A DNA stretch of 23,959 bases, taken from assembly GCA_039111635.1 (NCBI GenBank), contig JBCAQO010000143.1, positions 1 to 23,959 of the forward strand, read 5' to 3'. Below the pieces are notes generated by a model. The model was not told the origin of the DNA, made no database searches, and saw only the letters and a list, made by a program, of their open reading frames with translations. Positions 10,178-19,552 of the stretch are shown here, in pieces (positions within the stretch are counted from its first letter, which is position 1; each line of letters starts with the position of its first letter). The position numbers and the translations under genes were made by a program. Origin of the DNA: Heterobasidion occidentale. Its lineage: Eukaryota; Basidiomycota; Agaricomycetes; Russulales; Bondarzewiaceae.

Positions 10178-11908
10178 ATGGGAATCCTCGATATCGTCCC
10201 GGTATGTTTTGTTCTCTAGATTTTATGTCGGAGAAAAGATGTCCGATGATTTAACGTACATAACTTCCATAGGCTGGTGTTTTGACTGGCGAGAATGTTC
10301 GCAAGTTGTTCGATTATGCTAAGGAGCACAAGGTATGTCAGATGTAAAGATCGAGGCATTCACAAGGCTGATAAAGATTCTCTGTGTCATGGTAGTTTGC
10401 TATCCCAGTACGTAGATGGGTCTTTCTTTCAATGATCTCACCACTAAATCATCTTCATATCTCTAGGCGATCGTAAGTGTCCCGTATCTGCACAAACAGA
10501 TCATCTCTAACACGATACGTGATAGAATGTGACCTCCTCGTCCACTGCGAACGCCGTTCTCGAGGCTGCCCGGTACTTATCAGTTTCCAAACGCAGCCCG
10601 CATTCACTCTGATCAGGCTACAGCGACATCAAGTCGCCTATCATCCTCCAGGTCTCACAAGGCGGCAGTGCCTACTTCGCCGGTAAGGGTCTGGCCAACG
10701 ATAAGCAGCAGGCATCTATCACTGGTGCCGTCGCTGCTGCCCACCACATCCGTACCGTCGCTAAGGCGTACGGCGTGTAAGCCTTTCTCTAGTCCTTCGT
10801 CAAGCATCCTTTGAACACACCATATCTGCACTCTCTTCTGACAGCCCTGTCGTTCTTCACTCCGATCACTGTGCCGAGAAGCTCCTTCCTTGGTTCGATG
10901 GAATGCTCGCTGCCGACGAAGAGTACTTCAAGCAACACCAAGAGCCGCTCTTCTCCTCCCACATGCTTGACCTCTCCGAGGAACCGAAGGAGCAGAACAT
11001 TGCGACCTGCGTGAAATATTTCAAGCGCATGGCTCCCATCGGGCTCTGGCTTGAGATGGAAATCGGTATCACTGGCGGTGAGGAAGACGGCGTTGACAAC
11101 ACCGGCGTGGACAACAACAGCCTGTACACGCAGCCCGAAGACGTATACGAGGTCTACGAGGGGCTCAGCAAGATCAGTCCCAATTTCAGTATCGCGGCGG
11201 CTTTCGGAAACGTGCACGGCGTGTACAAGCCCGGCAATGTCAAGCTGCACCCGGAGCTCCTTGCGAAGCACCAGGCGTACACGAAGGGGAAAACCGGTGG
11301 GAAGATCGAGCAGCCTTTGTATGTCGCATGCCTTGGGCATTTTCAGGTGCTGAATGGTTTATTCACGTGAATTTCCAGGTTCCTTGTCTTCCACGGCGGA
11401 TCCGGCTCTACTAAAGAGGAAATCAAGACTGCTGTCGGTAATGGCGTGGTGAAGATGAATGTTGACACTGGTGCGCCTTATTTTGTAACCTGATTCATCA
11501 ACCGTCTCTCATGCTGATTCAATGACGGATAGACACCCAGTTCGCATACCTCGCTGGTATCAGGGTATGCATTTCGGTTTAGATAAATGGCCATCATTCC
11601 TCTTACCACCATCTCTTCTACCCAGGACTTCGTTCTCAACAAGAAGGAATACCTGCTATCCCAGGTCGGTAACCCCGACGGCGCTGACAAGCCCAACAAG
11701 AAGGTTAGCAACATGCAACCATTACTTCACGCATCAGTCACTAATATTAGGCATAGTTCTACGACCCGCGTGTCTGGGTTCGTGAGGGCGAAAAGACCTT
11801 GTCTGTCCGCGTCAAGGAGGCTTGCTCCGATCTCGGCAACACCAGTAAGTTATCGAACATATACTTTTGACGATGTTGGATAAATCGATCATCTCAGATC
11901 GTCTGTAA
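10178..11908 (+). CDS. FBA1: Class II fructose-bisphosphate aldolase
   Basis: Cytosolic zinc-dependent glycolytic enzyme that cleaves fructose-1,6-bisphosphate to glyceraldehyde-3-phosphate and dihydroxyacetone phosphate. Twelve exons: 10178-10201, 10273-10332, 10396-10407, 10467-10472, 10526-10572, 10624-10776, 10845-11318, 11379-11470, 11533-11564, 11626-11703, 11757-11844, 11898-11908; all introns 51-71 nt, GT-AG. The product is 358 residues, normal for the fungal/E. coli class IIA form. Zinc and catalytic residues are visible: HSDHC (Asp108/His109), AFGNVHGVYKPGN (His225), FHGGSGS (His264, phosphate loop), the metal/Glu loop LEMEIGITGGEEDGVDN, and NVDTDTQFAYLAGIRD near the C-terminus. The start MGILDIVPAGVLTGENVRKL is the standard fungal N-terminus. 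Exons 3 and 4 encode only FAIP and AI, yet their joining restores the invariant EHKFAIPAINVTSSST. Promoter has CCAAT, E-box and a pyrimidine-rich leader, as expected of a highly expressed gene. Confidence 0.98.
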
Positions 11909-12231
11909 ACACGCGATACATACGTGCAAATTAAAGGGGACGGAGAGAAGAAGTCAATGCAATAGATGTGTTTCCCATGAAGATGTTGTATTCGTGTAGC
12001 CTGGGTCTGTATGGTGTTGGTTTAAACACATGTCTACCTACGGAATCGTAGTATTCTCCCAATATCGCTGGGTGGCTTATGCATGATAGCATTCAAAACA
12101 TGACTATGGTATGAAGGTGAGTAGTATGAATCGTTGGGTACAGTGATTGCCAGTCCTGGCGGGGTATCATACGGATATCGTAGTGCGGCAGATGTAAGTC
12201 AAGATAAAATCTTGAGCTCAGGTCAAATGTT
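11909..12231. other. Intergenic, between convergent 3' ends
   Basis: No gene seen in 323 bp. It should carry the 3' UTRs of the aldolase (plus) and of the coiled-coil protein (minus). No repeat or structured RNA was recognised. Confidence 0.6.
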
Positions 12232-12827
12232 TCACGCGTCTCCATGTCTTCCTAATCCCTTCGCTCCCTTGCTGATACTCTTTGCCTGTTCCTGCTTCGC
12301 CTTTGCGCGGCGAGCACTATGTGAAACATCAATATATGTCGAAGGATTGATATGTCATCTAGAAGGACGTACTCTTCCTTCGCCTCTGCCTCCAAGATCT
12401 TCACATGATTTCTTGCCTCTCTGACTGCCATCCTTGCGGCATGTAATGCCCGGTCTGCCTCTGCCTCTGCTGCTTCGGCATCTTGAACCTTCTTCTTCGC
12501 ACTCATGATGCTCGGGTCGCGTCCAAGGATAGAATCGTCTGAAGATGGGCGACGCAGGCCAAACAGGCCTCCAAAGGAGCTGGAGCTCGTCGTGGTAGGA
12601 GATCGTCCGATGTCGGACGAATCGCGGTCGACGGAACGACGACGTCCGAATAGCCCGCTACTATGCGTAGAGGGTGACGTCGGGGAGCGTCTGGTGTCGC
12701 GTGTGGCTTCCGCGCGTTCGGCAGAATGTGAGCGGCGAGCGAAGAAGCCACTATGTGGAGGTGTTGTGGAGCGCTGTCGCTCGGCGACTGCAGCGTTTGT
12801 ATTCTCACCGGAGCCGAAGAGAGGCAT
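12232..12827 (-). CDS. Unrecognised Ser/Arg-rich coiled-coil protein
   Basis: I do not recognise the family. Two exons on the minus strand, 12827-12373 and 12316-12232, joined across a 56-nt intron with a perfect GTACGT donor; 179 residues. The intron is supported by a frame change: beyond it the clearly coding RRAKAKQEQAKSISKGAKG run appears in a different frame and ends at TGA 12234-12232. Residues 1-105 are Ser/Thr/Arg-rich and probably disordered, with three spaced motifs of the form (F/L)FxxRR (GFFARR, GLFGRRR, GLFGLRR). Residues about 108-170 are Ala/Glu/Arg/Lys-rich with a heptad look (KKKVQDAEAAEAEADRALHA), so a coiled coil is likely, followed by a basic tail ending GRHGDA. No signal peptide or membrane span. 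Soluble, possibly phosphorylated or complex-forming; function unknown. Shares a divergent promoter with the gelsolin gene. Confidence 0.8.
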
Positions 12828-13352
12828 GGTCTATTCTCACATGGCGAGGTTGTGGGTCATGACTTTGGGCTGATAGTGAAAGAAAAAATCGCACCTGGAT
12901 TAGCTGATTGAGAGTGTTCGGCGCTGTTAGTATAGGTTTGAAGCTGTTTGAAGACTAGGATGAGAGGTCTGTGTGGTCAAACTGAAGTGCTTTCAATTGT
13001 AGGTGCACCAGTCATACTGAACCAGCTCCTGATATACAATCCGTACAGACCTACGTCAGTGGAGTCTGCAGCATGTTGTGCGAATTGGAGTTGTGAACAT
13101 CAAAAGTCGTGGCCCAGCTCCGCAATGATCTAAGGGCTAGATCCCATCCGATCTGTTTTGAGTACAAGCAGCGTCACACAGGCACTTGAAGAGTTGCACA
13201 GAGCTCCACGAGAGCTTGGATTGGTGCACAGAACTCGTCATCAGATTCAGAAAGGAAAACAGTTTCGAGGACCCATAGACCTCCGTAGACCTTCCCTATT
13301 TAGTAATTCTGTGCCGCTTGGACTGGCAACTTGACCGCAACAACTGTTTCGA
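12828..13352. promoter_or_regulatory. Divergent promoter region, coiled-coil protein / gelsolin
   Basis: 525 bp between divergent starts. No canonical TATA close to either ATG; a CCCTATTTAG stretch lies about 50-60 bp before the gelsolin start. No gene or repeat seen. Confidence 0.4.
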
Positions 13353-14752
13353 ATGGCTCATCTCACGAAGCCAGTCACGTATGACATTGAGTCTTCAAAC
13401 ATAGCACTGCTGGGATCGGAGGTAAGCCATATGTTCTGGCGAGAGCTAGATTAGCTGTCACACTGATCGCTCAGGTAGATTGAGAAACGCGTCCGCGAAC
13501 ATGCGGGCGATAGCGAATCCTCCTGGGAGGATGCTGGAACCAGGCCTGGGCTGCGCATTTGGCGGATCGAGAACTTTAACGTTGTTGATTGGCCGAAGGA
13601 TCGCTATGGCTCCTTCTATGACGGCGATTCATATATCGTCTTGCATGTGAGCCCCGTCGCGCGAATGACTTGTACACGTTGTACGGCCATGAGCTTTGCT
13701 GAACTGGACTTTCTATAGACATATAAGAAAGATCCGAACTCTGAGGTCCTGTCTTATGATCTTCACTTCTGGCTAGGCTCCGAAACTAGTCAAGATGAGG
13801 CAGGCACAGCTGCTTATAAGACCGTGGAGCTCGATGATCGTGAGTATTGAAGCGCGCAGCTCAATATTGAGCGTGGGTCTGACAAACTAATTCTTAGACC
13901 TCAATGGAAGCCCAGTTCAACATAGAGAAGTACAAGGCTTCGAGTCTTCACGGTTTCTATCATACTTCCCGCGATGCGTCATACTCCGTGGCGGCGTTTC
14001 CACTGGATTCCATCACGTCTCTGCTCCCCCACCTTTGAATGCGAAGCGTCTTTACAGGATCAGCGCTACACAGGGCACTTTCTCGACTGAGAAGTCGACC
14101 TTGGTCGTGCGTGAAGTTCGGCCAGAAGCTGCGAGCCTCGTTGAGGGCGACGTGTTTGTCCTGGACAAAGGCGTAGAAGTATGGCAACTCAATACGAAAG
14201 CCAGCGTTGGAAAGGAGAAGTTCAAAGCGGCCGAGTTCGTTCAGTCTGTGATCATTGACAGGGAGGGGCAGTGCCGTGTCGTGGTCTATGGTAAGCTAAG
14301 ATATTGGCGACGAACTATTGACGCTGAGAAGAATGTTATTAGATGAAGGCAGCTCAGGGGCAGGAAGTTTCTTGTCTGAATTTGGAGTAGCGGCTTTGAC
14401 ATCAAGAGGGACGACCGATCGATCAGTCAAGGTGCCAATCACCCTGTTCCGTGTTACAGACTCGACCGGCACAGTCAAATTTGAACGAGTCTCACCGCCG
14501 ACACGTTTATCATTCGACTCTGGAGACGCATTCCTTCTAGATAATTCGGCTGATGTGGTTCATCCCGCCATATTCATCTGGATCGGCAAAGATGCTTCTC
14601 TCGAGGAGCGTCGACTTGCTATGCAGTATGCGCAACAACACTTGTATAATAAACGCGGAGCAGGGGAGCTCGTACACATGGGGGTCTCTATCATCAGAAT
14701 GAATGAAGGATCGGAGAGCGAGGAATTTATCAATATCATACACGCACAATGA
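13353..14752 (+). CDS. Gelsolin/severin-type actin regulator, three repeats
   Basis: Calcium-type actin-severing/capping protein of the gelsolin superfamily (fragmin/severin/CapG size class), acting on cortical F-actin. Five exons: 13353-13421, 13479-13646, 13719-13839, 13898-14290, 14343-14752; introns 57, 72, 58 and 52 nt; 386 residues, close to severin and fragmin (about 360). Repeat 1 (about residues 45-150): [65 protein letters not shown]. Repeat 2 (about 165-250): [31 protein letters not shown]. Repeat 3 (about 275-386): [49 protein letters not shown]. The acceptor at 13478 (GGTAG) is used rather than the AG 4 nt before it, which would give an immediate stop. There is no villin headpiece and no membrane signal. 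The gene is intact and ends convergent with the F-box relic. Confidence 0.95.
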
Positions 14753-14889
14753 AAGGAGGAAGCTCTTGTATGTTACTGCTGTTCCTAATGAGAAAGGACA
14801 ACTGCTTAGGTTCTTCCAGGTATACGTTATGTATAAGTATGAAGAATAGGAGACAGCTGAAACATCGATAGCAGCATACGTGTGGAAAC

Positions 14890-16568
14890 CAGCCGTCCGC
14901 AGGATTGGGCCGCCTGCTGGCACAGAAGATACTGATTGATTTCGTATTGAATATCGACAGAGCCACACTCCTCCCATTCCTCGACCACGCACCCTTGAGA
15001 CCATGTTCTAAACCCTCGATGACATGCACCTCTTCCACTTCTTTCGCCGGTACGCTGCAATCGGCGCAGAGATCAACCCATCGGATTGCAGAGCGCAGCT
15101 CGACCCACAAGACAATCCATGAGGCTATCAAAAATTGTCCGCGAATTACCGGCCTGCTTTCTCCAAAAAGTATACCTGAGCCCAAGGAAGAAAGCCGACG
15201 GAACAAGTGCCGATCAATGGGGAACCAGAACGGGGTCGGATTCTGGGATTTTGGTTTCCAGTACGTCCACAAGACCGTTGACAGGACCAGCCACGAGGTG
15301 AACTCGTTTCGATGCCTGCGACGAGGAAAACTCCGGTTGCCATATTTCTGCGGAAAGGCCTTGCTGGTTATCCACAAAGATGGACTGGACTCGAGATATG
15401 TCTAACGCTCCATATACGGCCTGAATTATGGCACTCTTGTCTATGGCCCTATCCCATGAGAATGCGATAACGGTGTTCGCAGAAGTTCGTCGTTATCGTA
15501 CGGCGAGTGATCTGTTGTCCAGGCTAACAGGCGAAGCCTTGACGGGCATGTGGATTGGAAGTGGAGGGCACGAAAAGAGAGAGGCGCATCAGTCCGTCGA
15601 ATGTGGAAAAGGGTGGGAATCAACGCTATGCCAATGCTGGAGAAGGGTTGGCATGAGATGCGTATGGTGGTGTCTCCTGGAATCCGGAGGCGCTTTACGA
15701 ATCGAGCGACAGAACATACACGTCCCTTAAGCTGAAGAAGGGTTAGATAGCGAAGATTTATATCCGGGAGTTCAATGCGAGGAGAGGTGGCACATCGGAC
15801 TAAGACCGGAAACGCATCCTCCAGGATGAGCGTCTGCAATCGTGGCATCGCAGTGAGCATCACGAATGGATCGACCATGAAATGGACATCGTGTGCGTGC
15901 AGGTCTTGTAAATGAAAGTGAGTCATAGACGATAAGAAGGACGCCGTCGGATCCACAACGCATCCTCGTAGGTTGAGTTCACGTAGTCGTGAAGCATCTC
16001 CTTCGAATGCGGCAGCTGGAAGCACGCACGTGTCCCGGAACCATGTGTCAGAATGAGTGACAACAAGCGACAAAGTCTCCAGGAACGGCGCTGGTTGGGT
16101 GAGCCTATGTTCAAGCAAGGTGAGGATGTCTGCATTGCATGCGAGAGAAAGTTCTCGTATACGAGGGAGCTCCTTCAACACCATGTCCGCGAGGTCAATG
16201 GACGCTTGTTCCTCTCCGATCTCCTTTGACAGTCAGAAGCGCAGCCTTGGATCGCGCGAGAAATTCTGTCGTCCAAGTCTGTGATTGGGAGTCGATATAT
16301 GTCCAGAGGGTGGGAGTGCCGAGGGCTACATTCCGCCACATGCGACTCACATACGTGACAGTCTGCCATGCCCAGGAGACAGGGCATCCCCAGACGTGGG
16401 AGAACTTGGGCCACTCAAGAAAGAGAATATCAGAGACAGGAGCTCTGGTGGAAGGCGAGAAATGGGAGAGGTGCTGCGATGCGTTCTCAGAGCATACAAG
16501 GCTCTTTCGAGCTCCTTAATATCTCTATCCGCCTCTTTCGCTATGGAAGATAGTGACGCAGAATTCAT
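14890..16568 (-). pseudogene. Decayed F-box / leucine-rich-repeat gene
   Basis: Relic of an F-box-like protein of the large agaricomycete family (substrate receptors of SCF ubiquitin ligases). Contiguous family-like sequence runs through the whole span but in several frames. Piece 1, from ATG 16568: coiled N-terminus and the F-box helix SPISRLPPELLSLIFSFLS. Piece 2, other frame, about 16385-16220: TVTYVSRMWRNVALGTPTLW and WTYIDSQSQTWTTEFLARSK, the usual post-F-box segment. Piece 3, third frame, about 16220-15441: ASIDLADMVLKELPRIRELS and LRR-like strands. Piece 4, about 15480-15214: TVIAFSWDRAIDKSAIIQA and LDISRVQSIFVDNQQGLSAE, ended by TGA 15216-15214 after VLVPH. Below that, fragments EVEEVHVIEGLEH and VVEEWEEC sit in two different frames. 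Introns cannot explain the breaks because the pieces abut without missing residues. Exact ends are uncertain. It could alternatively be a sequence-quality problem, but neighbouring genes are clean. Confidence 0.82.
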
Positions 16569-17650
16569 GCCCAATTCCTGAAGACTATTGCGGTAGATTG
16601 AGTCATAAAATATATGCCGTACGAGACTTAGGTTACTCTACCTGTCAATGCGTCTAAGTGGAGGTAGTTGGGGGTTTTGGACGGTTTGGGTCAAAACTTG
16701 CATTGTTGTAGGGTTTTATGATCAATGGGATAAGAGAGGGCCAAGCGGGAACCGGGGGTGAAGCTGTGAAGATCCAAGGATCGCCCATGACAAGCATATA
16801 TATAAGGAAGGCATTGAGCGCCAATGACGACCGCTATTGAAGAACAAGGGGAGTCCGTAAGCAGGTGCAACGTACTGAGCTTCGAGATGCGATGAACGAA
16901 GCTTATGTATCAGGCACGACTCGACTTCAGCAAACTTGAGCATTGTGAAGTCCCGCAACATACATGTTCATTGACGCATATCACCATTCGATCATCAATG
17001 CCTCGAAGACTTTGTTGGTCCGACATCAACAGATGGAGCAGGGGTGCGAACGGACACATTCAGTACTGATCAGCATCTGTCACCGGTTTTTTGATTGTTC
17101 AGCGTCTATTGACTGAAGGACTCCGATCGCATTCTTGCAGATTCTTGCCTCAAGAATAATCGTCACGTTGAGAACCTTTACGTTCCGTTCCCACCAAAAT
17201 ATCAAACTAGCCCTCCACGTCTCAATAAGAGTCCAATCACAAGGGACACGCTAAGATTTACATGGTTTCTTCCCACAAAATGACCCTGGATGTGATTGGA
17301 GTTGCGGTGTAGGCTATTGTTGTTGACGATCCGTGACTGTGCGGATACGGAGACTCGATTGTCAAACAAGAACAGCATGGGTCTGATGATCAGCGAGATC
17401 CTGTAGGCGCCATCCTGCTGGTACTGTGCACGACATGTCTTTTAAACGAATTCAGTCTCAAAGATGTTGGAGAGTGGGGGGTGGTGATTTCTAGAGCCCT
17501 AAAAGATGCATGCTGGCAAGTCAATAAATGGGCACGAGAATCATCAGCCCCGTCTACAGTATTGACGAACTCACAAATTCCAAATGCAACTGCACACAAA
17601 ATTACCATGCTCAGCATAGAACCGTAGCGCTCAGCCTCTATCCCGACTGT
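16569..17650. other. Intergenic 1.1 kb, no gene recognised
   Basis: Lies upstream of the F-box relic and downstream of the ferrochelatase stop. It holds a strong symmetrical TATA element (CATATATATAAGG, about 16795-16807) followed by an ATG at 16824 that opens MTTAIEEQGES before the frame ends after 23 codons. A second frame (about 16871-16938) reads VQRTELRDAMNEAYVSGTTR up to a stop. The two may be remnants of one short gene or chance. A G/T-rich stretch lies at about 16655-16720. Nothing else was recognised. Confidence 0.4.
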
Positions 17651-19119
17651 TTACTGCCCTCCTCCAGCGAACCATGCCTTTTGCTGCCCGCATACAGCAT
17701 TGGTGCAGCCTGGACAGCGTAAGCCCATCTGTACGGACGCAGGGCCGATGGCGCCGGTCGAGTAGTCTTTTAGGTGCTTCGCGGCGATATCAGCAAGCGC
17801 GCGAATGAAAACAGGCGAATCGTTCAAGGAGGCTGCACGCTGCGCGTCGATACCATGCTGGAAGAATGAACAACGCTTGTCAACATCTGAGTAGGACTGC
17901 CGCGATGTCACGGAAGTAAAGAACTGCCCATACCTCCTTTGCTTCCTTGACGTACTCCAAGTCCAGCTCGTATAATGTCTCGATGTGGTCGCTAGTGAAT
18001 GCGATCGGGACCAAGACAACCTGTTTCTTTCCCAGGCGCGCGAGCCCCTTCACCGCGTCATTTGTCTGCATACCCATCCAGGCCGAGGGGCCGACTTGAG
18101 ACTGCCATACAAGGCGGTAGGGGTTGGAATGGTTCAGACGATCCATGACGCGAGAGACAGTCGCCGAGACCTCGAGGACATACGGGTCGCCACGGTTGAC
18201 GACGGACATGGGGAGCGAATGCGCGGAGAACAGAAGAACAGTTTCCGAGCGAGTGGATTCGGGAAATTTCTGCAGAACTGCTTCGATATTTTGCGAGACT
18301 GCCTAGATAGATAGTGAGGATCCCATTATTTTTACGAGGACATTTAAAAAGCCAAAGTATGTTCACCTCGATGAAACCCGAGTGTGTCCCCCATCTGTCA
18401 ATAACACTCCACTCAATATCTCCAATATCTCCCGCTTTTCCTTTCCTGAATATCTCATTCAGGCTGCTCCCAGTAGTGCTGCAGCTGTACTGGGGATACT
18501 GGGTAAACGCGACGGCTCGTTTGACGCCATCCTCCTTCATCCTCTTTATCGCATCGTCTGTCAATGGGTTAGCGTACCGAAACGCGACATAGCTTTTATG
18601 TGGGGCAGTCTCGGGATGCAACTCGTCGAGAAGGGTGGCCATGCCTTTCCCCTGCAGTTCGGTGTAACGGAGAATTGGGGAACCACCGCCAATAGCCGTG
18701 TATTGCGCTTCAATTTGTGGTGTGCGCCGTTTGGCAATCCAAGGCGCAATCATGGACTGGAATGGAAGGGGAATGAGGTCGCCGTCCATGAAGAGATTCT
18801 TGAGAAAGTCGTGGGTCTCGGGCACCTTGAGATATTTGTCAGACCCTTTCTCCGGTGTTTTAGAGGGTATCACAGCTTACGGTCGCTGGTCCACCCATGT
18901 TGAGCATGACAATGGCTATAATCGTTCTCTAATTTGATATTCATTGAAATTTTGGAAACCAATGTGCCAGCACACCTGTTGGGCTACATGACATCAGAGA
19001 TGGTGGTATGGCGTCGAAGCGAAGACGAACCTCTTGCTAGCAGATGATGCATTGTGCAGAGTAGCGTAGGAGCGTGCTATTGAGCGAGTTGCCGTACTCG
19101 TCCTTCGCAAGAAAGACAT
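17651..19119 (-). CDS. HEM15: Ferrochelatase, mitochondrial, [2Fe-2S] type
   Basis: Last enzyme of heme synthesis; inserts Fe2+ into protoporphyrin IX at the matrix face of the inner mitochondrial membrane. Six exons on the minus strand: 19119-19031, 18983-18976, 18915-18881, 18825-18367, 18302-17934, 17857-17651; introns 47, 60, 55, 64 and 76 nt; 388 residues (yeast Hem15 is 393). N-terminus [20 protein letters not shown] is a clear mitochondrial presequence, basic and without acidic residues. Core: [49 protein letters not shown] with the catalytic His at about 225, and [14 protein letters not shown]. Cys159 (in QYSCS) and Cys368, Cys371 and Cys376 (CPGCTNAVC) match the four cluster ligands of animal ferrochelatase, so a [2Fe-2S] form is expected. 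Exon 2 is only 8 nt; it is needed to join SK to SPTAIVML in frame. Confidence 0.97.
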
Positions 19120-19552
19120 TTTGCGTGGCGAAATGCTGAGTGAGAGGGGAATTGTTGAAGAGTGGGGGCCTTTGCTCCGAATTTGACTGACACAGAGGAT
19201 ATAGCGCGCGTTCCAAGGCGCGACCAATCAGAATAATCGCTTCGGTCACACCGTGGGAATGTCGACAAGATCGTGTGCCCAACATCGGTTCGCTGTTACA
19301 GGCTGTTACTCAGCACACTCTCAGCACTATGACACTTCAATCTGCACTTCAGCACATTTCAGCATCAGATCAGCCTCCTGCATATGCGTCTTTCAATTGA
19401 ACACTGGACTATGTATGTAACGAGCATAAATTTTTCTCAGAAAATATGTGTGTGATCGACCATCTTGACTCTCGACTCTCGACAGTGGGAATCTAGACAT
19501 CGAAAAGCCTCCCGTCGTGAGTAGAGACTTGCATTGTGCACCAAAGAGTATA
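19120..19552. promoter_or_regulatory. Ferrochelatase promoter and P450 3' region
   Basis: 433 bp between the ferrochelatase start and the P450 stop, both genes on the minus strand. A CCAAT (plus strand, 19224-19228) lies about 105 bp upstream of the ferrochelatase ATG. At about 19310-19370 the heptamer-like TCAGCA(C) recurs four to five times. No gene seen. Confidence 0.4.
19224..19228 (+). promoter_or_regulatory. CCAAT box upstream of ferrochelatase
   Basis: CCAAT within GCGACCAATCAGAA, about 105 bp upstream of the ATG and inverted relative to the gene. HAP-complex control of heme and respiratory genes is known in fungi; here it is inferred from motif and distance. Confidence 0.4.

Noticed and set aside
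10789..11340. Minus-strand 183-codon frame
   Set aside because: Shadow of the large aldolase exon, caused by strong codon bias.
12505..12873. Plus-strand 122-codon open frame
   Set aside because: Antisense to the coiled-coil protein, whose minus-strand frame is confirmed by an intron joining two coding-like frames.
14905..15405. Plus-strand 166-codon open frame
   Set aside because: It is antisense to the F-box relic, has no splice-supported extension and no recognisable family; the minus strand carries clear family motifs.
18382..18903. Plus-strand 173-codon open frame
   Set aside because: Antisense to the conserved ferrochelatase exon 18367-18825.
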